Source: Ensifer oleiphilus
Lineage (GTDB): Bacteria > Pseudomonadota > Alphaproteobacteria > Rhizobiales > Rhizobiaceae
Assembly: GCF_013371465.1 (NCBI RefSeq)
Contig: NZ_JABWDU010000001.1
Location: 248,001-312,000 of the forward strand
DNA: 64,000 bases
Reading direction: 5' to 3'
A model generated the notes under the pieces. That model saw nothing but the letters and a program-made list of their open reading frames with translations, was not told the DNA's origin and ran no database searches. Below, piece by piece: positions 18,931 to 27,867 of the stretch. Position 1 is the stretch's first letter; the number at the start of each line of letters is the position of its first letter. A program made the translations under genes and the position numbers.

Positions 18931-19335
18931 TTAATCCCGCTCGTGACCGGGCAGCGTGCCGACGTCGTGGATCCAGGGGAGGGAGGAAGAGCGCCAGATC
19001 TGGGATTTCGGGCAGAGCGCGCGGCGCTGGTTGATCGTGCCGAGGCGAATGCCGACCTCATCTGCATCCTCGTCCGTGCCGGTGGTGTAGACTGGCGAGC
19101 CGCAGTTCGGGCAGAAGAACTGCAGGCGCTTGCGGCCGTTTTCCGCGGTTTTGACGTAAAGCTTCGGCTCGCCGCCGGTCAGCCGGAAATTCTCGCGTGC
19201 CGTACCCGCCGTCACCCGGTAGGCCGAGCCCGTCAGCTGCTGGCAATCGGTGCAGTGGCAGATCGCGACATCGTCCGGGTCGATCTCCGCCTCATAGGTC
19301 ACGAAGCCGCAATGGCATTGTCCGTCGATCCGCAT
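18931..19335 (-). CDS. GFA-family zinc protein
   Basis: A 134-residue protein of the glutathione-dependent formaldehyde-activating / CENP-V superfamily. The zinc ligands are visible as C7xC9, C26xC28xxC31 and C75xxC78. Despite the family name, most members have not been shown to act on formaldehyde, so no substrate is assigned. It stands alone, convergent with the putative protease gene and 5 nt from its stop codon. Confidence 0.88.
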   Translation of the reverse strand: MRIDGQCHCGFVTYEAEIDPDDVAICHCTDCQQLTGSAYRVTAGTARENFRLTGGEPKLYVKTAENGRKRLQFFCPNCGSPVYTTGTDEDADEVGIRLGTINQRRALCPKSQIWRSSSLPWIHDVGTLPGHERD

Positions 19336-19468
19336 GGCACAGCCTCCCTGAACGGCCGTAACCTAGTGCGGCCGGACGCATCCGTCCATCGCATCGATCT
19401 GTCTATCGGGAGGCTGGCCCGTTCGGTGCGCACCCAAGATCGTGGCGGATGGGTGCGCGATCTGGCGG

Positions 19469-20269
19469 CTAAACGCCGGTAAACAGCCACTCATGTTCGC
19501 GGGCATTGTGGAATTTCCACACCCGCTTCGGTCCGGCCATGACATTGAGATAGTAGACATCGTAACCGTGTACGGCGGCAACCGGATGATATCCCCTGGG
19601 CACCAGCGTCACGTCTCCGTCTTCCACCGCCATGGTCTCGTCCAGCAAGCGGTCGTCGGTGTAGACGCGCTGCATGGCAAAGCCCTGCGGCGGGTTCAGG
19701 CGGTGATAATAGGTTTCTTCCAGATAGCTCTCGGCCGGCAGGTCGTCCTGGTCGTGCTTGTGCGGCGGATAGGAGGAGGTGTGCCCACCGGGCGTGATCA
19801 CCTCGACCACCAGCAGCGACTGCGCGGAGCTGTCGTCCTCGGGCATGATGTTGGTGACATAGCGGGTGTTGGTGCCCTTGCCGCGGGTCATCTGCGGGTG
19901 CGTTCCCGGCCTGATCACCTTGGCCTTGAAACCCTCGCCGCCCGGGGCCGAGCAGATCGCGAGATCGAGATCGGTCGTTGCCGTCGCCTGCCAGCGGCTG
20001 CCCTTCGGCACGTAGACGGCATAGGGCTGTCCCTCGAACGGCGTCATCCGCTCGCCAAGCTCGCCGAAATCGTCGCCATCGACGGAGACCTTGGCCTTGC
20101 CGGAGACCAGCACGAGGCAGATTTCCTTGTCGCCGGCCTCGCCATCAGCAGTCTCGCCTGGCTTCAGCCGGTTGAGCGCAAAGCCGACATAGGTCCAGCC
20201 CGCACTTTCCGGTGTGACGTCCTGCATCAGGCCGGACTTGGCTTTCGGTTTGACGAGCAGCTTGGGCAT
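19469..20269 (-). CDS. iolB: 5-deoxy-glucuronate isomerase
   Basis: Cupin-fold isomerase converting 5-deoxy-D-glucuronate to 2-deoxy-5-keto-D-gluconate in myo-inositol breakdown. The 266-residue product shows the IolB hallmarks VEVITPGGHTSSYPPHKHD (metal-binding histidines) and EETYYHRLNPPQGFAMQRVY, plus GDVTLVPRGYHPVAAVHGYD. The start at 20269 has AGGAGA upstream. The longer frame to 20335 reads into the RIME-like repeat. It is the last gene of the iol group, separated from iolE by 228 nt holding that repeat. Confidence 0.94.
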   Translation of the reverse strand: MPKLLVKPKAKSGLMQDVTPESAGWTYVGFALNRLKPGETADGEAGDKEICLVLVSGKAKVSVDGDDFGELGERMTPFEGQPYAVYVPKGSRWQATATTDLDLAICSAPGGEGFKAKVIRPGTHPQMTRGKGTNTRYVTNIMPEDDSSAQSLLVVEVITPGGHTSSYPPHKHDQDDLPAESYLEETYYHRLNPPQGFAMQRVYTDDRLLDETMAVEDGDVTLVPRGYHPVAAVHGYDVYYLNVMAGPKRVWKFHNAREHEWLFTGV

Positions 20270-20314
20270 GGGATGGTCTCCTGAAATTTTTTGGGGGCGC
20301 CGAGTGCGCAGAAT

Positions 20315-20472
20315 GCCCCTCACCCTGCCCCTCACCCTGGCCCTCGCCCCGCAGGCGGGGAGAGGGGATCTTGGAGTTTTTCTCGCCCGTTCTTCGCGAT
20401 TGGGGTTGAACGGCGCGGCATATCCCTTCTCCCCGCGAGCGGGGAGAAGGTGGCGGCAGCCGGATAAGGGGC
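20315..20472. repeat. RIME-like two-palindrome element, copy A (iolE-iolB gap)
   Basis: Two palindromes about 65 nt apart. One is an imperfect CTCGCCCCGC / GCGGGGAGAG at about 20343-20366. The other is a perfect 12-bp CCTTCTCCCCGC / GCGGGGAGAAGG at 20425-20450. The ends GCCCCTCACCCT and GGATAAGGGGC match copies B and C in reverse orientation. The 12-bp end sequence is duplicated in tandem (20315-20326 and 20327-20338). Confidence 0.85.
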
Positions 20473-20497
20473 ACGCCCAAACCCGGAAACCGAAAGC

Positions 20498-21397
20498 TTA
20501 CTTGTCGAGCCCCGCTTCCCTGGCAAATGCCTTCAGCGACTTCAGCCCCAGCGATTGATACTCGAAGGGATTGCGAACGGCCGAATCCTGTTCCGCCTCG
20601 ATCACCAGCCAGCCATCGTAATTGTGCTCGGCGGCAATTTTCAGCACGGGCAGAAAGTCGACGCCGCCTTCGCTGTCGCCGGGGACGGTGAAGACGCCGC
20701 GGCGCACGCCCTCGAGGAAGGAGAGGCCTTCGCCCTCGACGACCTTGCGCACCGCCGTGCGCACGTTCTTGCAATGGACATGGCGGACGCGGTGCATATA
20801 CTTTTTCGCGACCTCGGCCGGGTCGGAGCCACCGAACCAGGCATGGCCGGTGTCGAGCAGGAGCTTGGTCGCCGGACCGGTGTTCTGCATGAGGAGGTCG
20901 ATTTCCTCGCCGGTCTGGACGATCGTGCCCATGTGGTGATGGTAGACGAGGTCGATGCCCTGATCGGCGCAATATTGCGCGATCGCCTCGAGGTCGGCGC
21001 CGAACGTCTTCCACTGGTCGGCCGGCAGCACCGGCTTGTCGCTCGCGACCGACTTGGTGTCGTCGCCATGGATGGCGTTCGAGGTCTCGCAGATGATCGC
21101 CACCTTGCAGCCATTGTGCTTCAGGAGATCGAGATGCGGCTGGATCGACTTCTTCTCGGTTTCGACGTCATGGGTGAGCAGGTTGGTCGAGTGCCAGCCG
21201 GAGACGAAGACGAGGTCGTAGGATGCGAGCTTCGCCTTCAGCGCTTCCGGATCGGAAGGCATCTTGTGGCCTTTCTCGATACCGTCGAAGCCGATCTTCT
21301 GGCAATCGGACAGGCAATCCTCAAGCGTCAGATGCGCGCCGATCGAGTGATCGTCGTCGTTGCTCCAGGCGATCGGGTTGGTTCCGTAGCGGATCAT
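20498..21397 (-). CDS. iolE: Inosose dehydratase
   Basis: Dehydrates scyllo-inosose (2-keto-myo-inositol) to the dione used by IolD. The 299-residue TIM-barrel protein of the xylose-isomerase-like superfamily has [20 protein letters not shown] at the start, [19 protein letters not shown] with metal-ligand histidines, and [15 protein letters not shown]. Its flanks are unusual for an operon gene: 318 nt separate it from iolD and 228 nt from iolB, each gap holding a RIME-like element. Confidence 0.94.
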   Translation of the reverse strand: MIRYGTNPIAWSNDDDHSIGAHLTLEDCLSDCQKIGFDGIEKGHKMPSDPEALKAKLASYDLVFVSGWHSTNLLTHDVETEKKSIQPHLDLLKHNGCKVAIICETSNAIHGDDTKSVASDKPVLPADQWKTFGADLEAIAQYCADQGIDLVYHHHMGTIVQTGEEIDLLMQNTGPATKLLLDTGHAWFGGSDPAEVAKKYMHRVRHVHCKNVRTAVRKVVEGEGLSFLEGVRRGVFTVPGDSEGGVDFLPVLKIAAEHNYDGWLVIEAEQDSAVRNPFEYQSLGLKSLKAFAREAGLDK

Positions 21398-21476
21398 GTC
21401 AGTCGTTTCCTATAGCATTGTCCGCTTGGCGCGGACCGTTCGTTTTGTCTCATGAATGCGCAGCGGAAGGGCAATG

Positions 21477-21632
21477 GCCCCTTATCCGGCTGCCGCCACC
21501 TTCTCCCCGCAGGCAGGGAGAAGGGAAATGCCGCGCCCTCCATGTTCCCGCTCTACGATAGGGGAAAGGCATGCACAGTGCCGTGTGAAGTCCCCTCTCC
21601 CCGCGTGCGGGGAGAGGGCTAGGGTGAGGGGC
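21477..21632. repeat. RIME-like two-palindrome element, copy B (iolD-iolE gap)
   Basis: Opposite orientation to copy A. It starts GCCCCTTATCCGGCTGCCGCC, has a near-perfect CCTTCTCCCCGC palindrome at about 21499-21524, then a perfect 12-bp CCCTCTCCCCGC / GCGGGGAGAGGG at 21593-21618, and ends AGGGTGAGGGGC. Length is 156 bp, matching copies A and C. Confidence 0.85.
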
Positions 21633-21673
21633 CGATTGCTGGGCTCAATCCGTTCGGACATCGCCCGATAGGC

Positions 21674-21702
21674 AAAAGCGCCCGCGCGAAAAACGCGAGC
21701 GC
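21674..21702 (-). terminator. Terminator-like hairpin after iolD
   Basis: Arms GCGCCCGCG (21678-21686) and CGCGAGCGC (21694-21702) pair with one mismatch. On the minus strand they are followed by TTTT. It sits 14 nt past the iolD stop and could reduce read-through into iolE and iolB. Confidence 0.55.
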
Positions 21703-21715
21703 CGAAAGGGTGCTC

Positions 21716-23569
21716 TCAGCCGAAGCGCTGGGAGGCGAGCGCCTTCTCGTAGCCCTTGCGGGCTTCGTTGACCTGAGTGCGGTTCGAAACCTCGGGGACC
21801 GCCACATCCCACCAGTGGCCGCCTTCGTCGGTGGTGACCAGCGGGTCGGTGTCGATGACGATTACAGTGGTGCGCGCCTCGCCCGCCGTTTCCTTCAACG
21901 CCGATTCCAGCTCCGAGATCGAGTCGACCTTGCGGGTCAGCGCACCCATGGCCGCGGCATGCGCGGCGAAATCGATCTGCGGCAGCTCGACATGGTGGGT
22001 GTCGGCCAGCAAGTTGTTGAAGTTGGCGCCGCCGGTTGCCATCTGCAGCCGGTTGATGCAGCCGTAGCCGGCATTGTCGAGCAGCACGATGGTGATCTTG
22101 GCGCCGAGCATGATCGACGAGGCGATCTCCGAATTCAGCATCATGTAGCTGCCGTCGCCCACCATGACGATGACATCGCTGTCTGGCCGCGCGAGCTTGG
22201 CGCCGAGGCCGCCGGCGACCTCATAGCCCATGGTCGAGAAGCCGTATTCCATGTGGTAGCCGCCGGGCGTTTCCGCCTGCCAGAGCTTGTGCAGCTCACC
22301 GGGCAGGCCGCCTGCCGCGCAGACGAGGACGGTATCCGCTCCGCCGCGGGCACGCTGGACCGCGCCGATCACCTGCGCGTCCGAAGGCAGCGCCGCATTG
22401 GTGGTTGCCGTCGCCTTGTCGGCAGCCTTCAGCCACTCTGTCTTTCCGGCCTTCGCCTTGTCGGTCCAGGCGGCGTCGACCTTGTGATTGCCGAGCCCAG
22501 TGGAAATGCGCTCGAGGCCGATCCGCGCATCGGCGACCAGCGGCAGTCCCTCATGCTTGGCGGCATCGAACGGCTGGACATTGAGGCCGATGATCTTCAG
22601 CCCCTCGTTCTTGAACAGCGCCCAGGAGCCGGTGGTAAAATCCTGCAGCCGCGATCCGACGGCGAGCACGACGTCGGCAGCTTCCGCCAGCTGGTTGGAG
22701 GCCGACGTGCCGGTGACGCCGACCGACCCCATGTTGAGCGGGTGGCTGTGTGGCAGCGAGGATTTGCCGGCCTGTGTCTCGACGACGGGAATGCCGTGCT
22801 TTTCCGCGAAAGCGGCCAGCGCCTTGCTGGCCTCAGAATAGAGCACGCCGCCGCCGGCGATGATCACCGGCGACTTCGCCGCCTTCAGCGCCGCAATCGC
22901 CGCTGCCAGTTCGTCGGCATCGGGCTCGATGCGGCGCGAGGACCAGACCTTTTCGTCGAAGAAGGCTTCCGGATAATCATAGGCTTCCGCCTGCACGTCC
23001 TGGCAAAGCGACAGCGTCACCGGGCCGCAATCGGCCGGATCCGTCAGCACCTGCATGGCGCGGCGCAGCGCCGGGATGATCTGCTCCGGCCGGGTGATGC
23101 GGTCGAAATAGCGCGAGACCGGACGGAAGCAGTCATTGGCCGAGATCGTGCCGTCGGCAAAACCTTCCACCTGCTGCAGCACCGGATCGGGCCGGCGGTT
23201 GGCGAAGACGTCGCCGGGCAGGAACAGCACCGGCAGGCGATTGACATGGGCAAGGGCTGCCGAGGTCACCATGTTGAGAGCGCCCGGGCCGATCGAGGTG
23301 GTGCAGGCCATGAAGCGACGGCGGAAGCTTGCCTTGGCAAAGGCGATCGCCGCATTGGCCATGCCCTGCTCGTTCTGGGCGCGGTAGGTCGGCAGCGTGT
23401 CCTTGATGCCATGCAGCGCCTCGCCGACGCCGGCGACGTTGCCGTGGCCGAAGATCGCGAAGACGCCGCCGAAGATCGGCACCTTGTTGCCGTCGATGAC
23501 GGTCATCTGGCGGGTCAGGAACCGCGCCACGGCCTGTGCCATGGTCAGGCGCACGGTCTTCTGGCTCAT
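21716..23569 (-). CDS. iolD: 3D-(3,5/4)-trihydroxycyclohexane-1,2-dione hydrolase
   Basis: Thiamine-diphosphate enzyme that opens the cyclohexane-dione ring to give 5-deoxy-glucuronate. The 617-residue product has the three ThDP-enzyme domains: an N-terminal pyrimidine-binding domain (VPIFGGVFAIFGHGNVAGVG), a central domain (VIIAGGGVLYSEASKALAAF) and the C-terminal PP domain with the GDG-N motif (VIVMVGDGSYMMLNSEIAS). It follows iolC by 90 nt on the same strand, so the two are very likely co-transcribed. Confidence 0.96.
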   Translation of the reverse strand: MSQKTVRLTMAQAVARFLTRQMTVIDGNKVPIFGGVFAIFGHGNVAGVGEALHGIKDTLPTYRAQNEQGMANAAIAFAKASFRRRFMACTTSIGPGALNMVTSAALAHVNRLPVLFLPGDVFANRRPDPVLQQVEGFADGTISANDCFRPVSRYFDRITRPEQIIPALRRAMQVLTDPADCGPVTLSLCQDVQAEAYDYPEAFFDEKVWSSRRIEPDADELAAAIAALKAAKSPVIIAGGGVLYSEASKALAAFAEKHGIPVVETQAGKSSLPHSHPLNMGSVGVTGTSASNQLAEAADVVLAVGSRLQDFTTGSWALFKNEGLKIIGLNVQPFDAAKHEGLPLVADARIGLERISTGLGNHKVDAAWTDKAKAGKTEWLKAADKATATTNAALPSDAQVIGAVQRARGGADTVLVCAAGGLPGELHKLWQAETPGGYHMEYGFSTMGYEVAGGLGAKLARPDSDVIVMVGDGSYMMLNSEIASSIMLGAKITIVLLDNAGYGCINRLQMATGGANFNNLLADTHHVELPQIDFAAHAAAMGALTRKVDSISELESALKETAGEARTTVIVIDTDPLVTTDEGGHWWDVAVPEVSNRTQVNEARKGYEKALASQRFG

Positions 23570-23659
23570 ACTCTGTTTCCTCCTCGTGGCGAAATCATCC
23601 CGTTTCGCCCACTCGCATCATTTCCTGGACAGGGGCAGGCGCGTCAGCCCGCCCCAACC

Positions 23660-25597
23660 CTATGCCGCTTTTGTTTCACCCAGCTGCAGCCAGAGATCGA
23701 CCAGCGCCTTGAATTTTCCCGCCATGTCGGCGATCGCCTGCTCGTCGGTCATGGTGCCGCCGAGCCAGGCCTTGCTGGCATCGGCAAATATGGTGCGGCC
23801 GACGGCAAAGCCTTTGACCGTCTTCGACGTGCGGGCCGCGGCAAAACCTTCCTTCAGCGCCTCGTAGGGCGCTTCAAGGCCGAGCAGCACCACGCCGCGG
23901 CAGAGCGGATCGCGCTGTTCGATGACCGCATCGATCGCCGCCCAGGCGTTCCGGCTTGCCTGCGGCTCCAGCTTCCACCAGTCGGGCTTGAGGCCGGCAT
24001 CGTAGAGTTCGTTGAGGGCACGCGGAATGGTCTGGTCGTCGAGCTTGCCGTGTTTGCCGGCGATGATCTCGATCAGGATTTCGCGGCCGACCTTGCGCGC
24101 CGCCTCGAAGGCCGAACGGAGCTTGGCAATCTGCGTCGCCTTCATCTCGGCCGGATCGTCCGGGTGGTAGAAGGACAGCACCTTGATGCAGTGGTCGACC
24201 GGCCAGTCGATCAGGCGGCTGCCGAGGTCCTGGCTGAATTCGAACTGCAGCGGCCGCGAGCCCGGAAGCTCGATCGGCTTGCCGATCCAGAAATCGCGGT
24301 GGGCGCCGGCGGCATAAAGCGCGTCGCGGCCATATTTGTCGTCGATCAGCATGCCGAAGCCGGAGCGGCCGGCAGCCACTTGCGCTGCGGCCTTGACCGC
24401 CAGCACCTTGAAGGCGGGGATGCGGGCGAGCAGTTCGGGATTGCCGGCGGCCGCATCTTCGAGCTGGCTACGGTGGTCGATCGCCAGCGCCATCAACAGC
24501 GGGATCTCGCGGCGGCGCGTGGTTGCCCAGTGAACGTGGTTGATCGCCTCGTCCTTGCGCAGCGCCCGTTCCTTGCTGCCCTTCTCCAGGAAGAACTGCA
24601 GCTCGGTCCAGGTCGGAATTTCCGGCGCGCAGAGCAGGCGGGAAACGGCAAAGGCGCCGCAGGCATTGGCCCAGGTGGCGGATGTCACATGCGGCTCGTT
24701 CTTCAGCCAGCCGCGCAGGAAGCCGGACATGAAGGCGTCACCGGCGCCGAGCACGTTGTAGACCTCGATCGGGAAACCCTTGCCGATGATACCGTCCTCG
24801 AGATCGTCGGAGATCGGGCCGTCATAGACGATGCAGCCCATGGGCCCACGCTTCAGGACGATCGTCGCCGTCGACAGCGCCCGGATGGTCTTCAGCGCCT
24901 GCAAGAGGTCGCTTTCGCCCGATGCGATCAGCACCTCTTCCTCGGTGCCGACGATCAGGTCGCAATCGGCAAGGACGGTCTTCAAATGGGTCGAAACGCG
25001 ATCGGAGGCGATGTATCGGCTTTCGCCCGCGTCATGGCCGGCGAGGCCCCAGAGGTTCGGGCGGTAGTCGATGTCGAAGACGATCTTGGCGCCGTTCTCC
25101 TTGGCAAGGCGCATCGCCTTGCGCTGTGCCGCATCGGTGTTGGGCTTGGAAAAATGCGTGCCGGAAACGAGGATCGCCCGAGCAGCGCGGATGAACTCTT
25201 CGGAAACGTCATCTTCGCATAGCGCGTTGTCGGCGCAGTTGTCGCGGTAGAACAGCAGCGGGAAGGACTTGTCGTTCTCGACCGCAAGGATGGCGAGCGC
25301 CGTCAGGCGCTCCGGATCGGTGACGATGCCGCGGGTCTCGACACCTTCGCGGGTGAGCTGCTCACGGATGAAGCGACCCATCTGCTCGTCGCCGACGCGG
25401 GTGAGAAGCGCGGACTTCAGGCCGAGGCGCGCAGTGCCGACCGAGATGTTGCAGGGGCAGCCGCCGACCGATTTCGCAAAGCTCGAAACGTCCTCGAGCC
25501 GGGTGCCGATCTGCTGGCCGTAAAGGTCGACAGAGGCCCGACCGATGGTGATGAGGTCGAGCGGCTTTGCTCCCTGTGACGAAACGTTCTGGCTCAC
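23660..25597 (-). CDS. iolC: 5-dehydro-2-deoxygluconokinase fused to a DUF2090 domain
   Basis: A 645-residue bifunctional protein. Residues 1 to about 330 form a PfkB sugar kinase (VGGCPCNISVGTARLG, NVLGAGDAFMSGFLRG with the catalytic Asp) that phosphorylates 2-deoxy-5-keto-gluconate. Residues from about 335 form a DUF2090 domain (VLSFYHPDDPAEMKATQIAK, GRTIFADASKAWLGG), a TIM-barrel resembling the IolJ-type aldolase, which could cleave the phosphorylated product. No separate iolJ is present in the window. An IolR-like operator and a promoter lie upstream. Confidence 0.94.
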   Translation of the reverse strand: MSQNVSSQGAKPLDLITIGRASVDLYGQQIGTRLEDVSSFAKSVGGCPCNISVGTARLGLKSALLTRVGDEQMGRFIREQLTREGVETRGIVTDPERLTALAILAVENDKSFPLLFYRDNCADNALCEDDVSEEFIRAARAILVSGTHFSKPNTDAAQRKAMRLAKENGAKIVFDIDYRPNLWGLAGHDAGESRYIASDRVSTHLKTVLADCDLIVGTEEEVLIASGESDLLQALKTIRALSTATIVLKRGPMGCIVYDGPISDDLEDGIIGKGFPIEVYNVLGAGDAFMSGFLRGWLKNEPHVTSATWANACGAFAVSRLLCAPEIPTWTELQFFLEKGSKERALRKDEAINHVHWATTRRREIPLLMALAIDHRSQLEDAAAGNPELLARIPAFKVLAVKAAAQVAAGRSGFGMLIDDKYGRDALYAAGAHRDFWIGKPIELPGSRPLQFEFSQDLGSRLIDWPVDHCIKVLSFYHPDDPAEMKATQIAKLRSAFEAARKVGREILIEIIAGKHGKLDDQTIPRALNELYDAGLKPDWWKLEPQASRNAWAAIDAVIEQRDPLCRGVVLLGLEAPYEALKEGFAAARTSKTVKGFAVGRTIFADASKAWLGGTMTDEQAIADMAGKFKALVDLWLQLGETKAA

Positions 25598-25663
25598 TGC
25601 TTCCTCCCCGCGGACGCCTTTGCGGCCCCGACCATTCTCGTTCTGTGGGTGATGCAGGTATGA

Positions 25664-25706
25664 AACATAAATTCCGGCGTTTCGTCAATATAGAATTTTC
25701 ATTCTA
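25664..25706 (-). promoter_or_regulatory. iolC promoter with IolR-like operator
   Basis: TAGAAT-TTTC-ATTCTA at 25691-25706 is a perfect palindrome. It fits an AGAA-N6-TTCT version of the GGAA-N6-TTCC IolR motif I remember from Sinorhizobium meliloti. Read on the minus strand, TTGACG follows it directly, then 17 nt and TTTCAT as a possible -10. The same arrangement occurs upstream of iolY. Confidence 0.6.
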
Positions 25707-25712
25707 TCCGTT

Positions 25713-26576
25713 CTATTCGGTCCTCGCCTCTTCTTGCAGGCGGTGACGCTTCTCGGCAATCGCGACGGTTAGCGCCATGGCGAAGGCCATGCTGGCCGAA
25801 AGCGAGCGGAAACCGGCGTGATCCGCCTCCACCAGTTCGAACCAGACCTTGGAGGATTCGGCGAGCGGCGAGAAAGCAGAATCGGTCAGCGACACGACCG
25901 GCACCTTGCGTTCGGCAAGCAGTCGCGCCTGGGCGGCGCTTTCGGAGGCATAAGGCGAGAAGCTGACCGCAAAGGCGGCGTCGTTCTTGCCGGCCATCGC
26001 CAGCATGTCGTCGTCGATGCCGGCGGCGGTGCCGACCAGCTGATACTTCACCTTCAGCTTGCCGAAGGCATAGGCCATGTAGCTGGAGATCGGATAGGAG
26101 CGGCGCTTAGCGATCAGGTAGACCGTCTCGGCCTTGGCGAGAATATCGACCGCGCGCTCGAAGGCTTCCGGATCGACTGAGGTTGCAATGTTGTCGAGCG
26201 AGCGGTGGGCGGCGGCGACGAAACCGTTGAAGATCGAGCCGCTCTCGAGCTTGCTGTGCTCGTTTTCGCTGAGCGCCTTCAGCCGGTCTTCGTAGCCGGG
26301 CGTGCGCTCGCGCAACCGGGCACGGAAGATCTGCTGCAGGCTGGAGAAACCCTCGAAGCCGAAGTGCTGGGCAAAACGCACCAGCGTCGATGGCTGGACG
26401 TCGGCGGAGGTGGCGATGCTCGCGGCGGTGCCGAAGGCTATCTCGTCGGGATTGTCGAGCGAATAGGCGGCCACCTGCTTCAGCCGTTTGGGCAGCTGCG
26501 CCTTTCGCTCCAGAATGACCGTCTTCAGCGCCTCGAAATCCTGCGGGACCTCCGTCGTCGTTTCAGGCGTTGCCAT
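25713..26576 (-). CDS. iolR: RpiR-family regulator of inositol genes (IolR)
   Basis: Regulator of 287 residues with an N-terminal HTH (LKQVAAYSLDNPDEIAFGTAASIATSADVQPSTLVRFAQHFGFEGF region) and a C-terminal SIS sugar-phosphate-sensing domain (AETVYLIAKRRSYPISSYMAY, DAAFAVSFSPYASESAAQARLLAERKVPVVSLTD region). In S. meliloti the RpiR-type IolR represses the iol genes and responds to a pathway intermediate. The position at the head of iolCDEB supports the same role. An AGAA-N6-TTCC site upstream suggests autoregulation. Confidence 0.93.
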   Translation of the reverse strand: MATPETTTEVPQDFEALKTVILERKAQLPKRLKQVAAYSLDNPDEIAFGTAASIATSADVQPSTLVRFAQHFGFEGFSSLQQIFRARLRERTPGYEDRLKALSENEHSKLESGSIFNGFVAAAHRSLDNIATSVDPEAFERAVDILAKAETVYLIAKRRSYPISSYMAYAFGKLKVKYQLVGTAAGIDDDMLAMAGKNDAAFAVSFSPYASESAAQARLLAERKVPVVSLTDSAFSPLAESSKVWFELVEADHAGFRSLSASMAFAMALTVAIAEKRHRLQEEARTE

Positions 26577-26590
26577 TCTTGTCCGTCTCC

Positions 26591-26660
26591 AGTGTGACCC
26601 GTGTTCGTTTGTGACCTCACACTAATCGATTGGTGACAGTTGGGATAGAACAGGCGTTCC
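26591..26660 (-). promoter_or_regulatory. iolR upstream region with IolR-like operator and a second palindrome
   Basis: AGAA-CAGGCG-TTCC at 26647-26660 fits the remembered IolR motif with one mismatch. Closer to iolR, AGTGTGA (26591-26597) and TCACACT (26617-26623) form a second 7-bp inverted repeat. Both would allow autoregulation. Confidence 0.45.
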
Positions 26661-26691
26661 ATTTTTTGTCGCCTCTTCCATTTCGGCTTTC

Positions 26692-27822
26692 TCAGCCGAT
26701 CTGCACCCATTCATTGGTCTTTGCCGACTGGTAGGTGGCTGACAGGACCTTCTGGACTTCGTAGCCTTCGCGGAAATCTGTCGATGGCGATTTGCCCTTG
26801 GCGATCGCCTCCAGGAATTCGTTGACCTCGATCGCCTTCAGGTCGTTGAAGCCGATCTGGTGCCCGGGGGCGACGCAGAAGGCGCCATAGGGCGGATGCT
26901 CGGGGCCGGCCCAGATGGTGCGGAAACCGCGCGTGCGGATATCGTCGCCGGTCTTGTAGAGGCGGATCTCGTTCAATCGCTCCTGGGTGAAGACGATGCT
27001 GCCCTTGGAGCCGTAGATCTCGAAATCGTGCTGCATCTTGCGGCCGGTGGCGATCCAGTTGGCCTCGAAGCTGCCCGTGGCACCATTCTCGAAACGCACG
27101 AAGGCGCGGGTGATGTCGTCGACCTCCACAGCGCGCATCTCGCTCGCGCCGGCAGAGACGGGCCGCTCGGGGATCTGGATGATGGTTTCGGCCAGCACCG
27201 AACGGATCGGCCCGACGAGGTGGCGCATGGAGGCGATGATGTGGCTGCCGATATCGGCAAGCGCTCCGCCACCGCTAGCCGGATTGAGCCGCCAGCCCCA
27301 CGGCACCGAGGCGTCGGCCATGAAATCTTCGGCATGAACGCCGCGCATCGAACGGATCTCGCCGATCTCGCCGCTTTCGATGATGTCCTTGGCGAGGAAG
27401 ATCAGCGGGTTCTTCAAGTAGTTGAAGCCGACCTGGGTGACGACGCCGGCCTTCTCGGCAGCCGCGACCATTTCGGCGCAATCGGCAACCGTCGGTGCCA
27501 GCGGCTTTTCGCAATAGACGTGTTTGCCATGGGCGATGGCTGCGAGTGCCATTTCCTTGTGCAGAAGGTTCGGTGTGGTGATGTCGATGATGTCGATATC
27601 CGGGTCGGTGAGCAGCTCGCGCCAGTCCGCCGTCGCCTTGCGAAAGCCGAGGCGCTGGCGGGCGTTTTCGGCACTCTCGACGGTCACATCGGCGACCGAC
27701 ACCAGATCGAGCTCGAACGGCAGGTCGAAGACCCGCGCGGCGATGGTGAAGCCGAGCGCGTGCGCCTTGCCCATGAAGCCGGTGCCGATCAGGCCGACGC
27801 CCAGTTTTTTCTTGCTGCTCAT
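26692..27822 (-). CDS. iolY: Inositol dehydrogenase-like Gfo/Idh/MocA oxidoreductase (IolY-like)
   Basis: NAD(P)-dependent dehydrogenase of 376 residues. The Rossmann motif is GVGLIGTGFMGKAHALGF, the catalytic-lysine motif CEKPLAPTVADC, and the C-terminal domain contains GSHIIASMRHLVGP. In S. meliloti the gene next to iolR is called iolY, and the order here is the same. The family oxidises myo- or scyllo-inositol or related sugars, and the exact substrate is not proven. The start at 27822 has GGAGGA upstream. The frame open to 28050 is unsupported. Confidence 0.85.
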   Translation of the reverse strand: MSSKKKLGVGLIGTGFMGKAHALGFTIAARVFDLPFELDLVSVADVTVESAENARQRLGFRKATADWRELLTDPDIDIIDITTPNLLHKEMALAAIAHGKHVYCEKPLAPTVADCAEMVAAAEKAGVVTQVGFNYLKNPLIFLAKDIIESGEIGEIRSMRGVHAEDFMADASVPWGWRLNPASGGGALADIGSHIIASMRHLVGPIRSVLAETIIQIPERPVSAGASEMRAVEVDDITRAFVRFENGATGSFEANWIATGRKMQHDFEIYGSKGSIVFTQERLNEIRLYKTGDDIRTRGFRTIWAGPEHPPYGAFCVAPGHQIGFNDLKAIEVNEFLEAIAKGKSPSTDFREGYEVQKVLSATYQSAKTNEWVQIG

Positions 27823-27867
27823 GCCATTCCTCCGGGGGTCAGCGACCTGTGTCGTGGCTCGGAATGA

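Larger units (their letters stand above)
21398..21715. other. Non-coding gap between iolD and iolE
   Basis: 318 nt with no supportable gene. It holds a terminator-like hairpin after iolD, RIME-like copy B, and a small perfect palindrome GTCCGC-N5-GCGGAC at 21420-21436 just upstream of iolE. No IolR-like operator was found. Confidence 0.7.

Noticed and set aside
21710-25222. A 1170-codon open frame on the plus strand
   Set aside because: It lies antisense to iolD and iolC, which are well-supported genes. It is rich in Arg, Gly, Asp and His in a way typical of the antisense frame of high-GC coding DNA.
26577-26691. IolR-like operator with exact GGAA-N6-TTCC consensus before iolR
   Set aside because: Only a one-mismatch version (AGAA-N6-TTCC) is present. 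It was recorded as a low-confidence site rather than an exact match.
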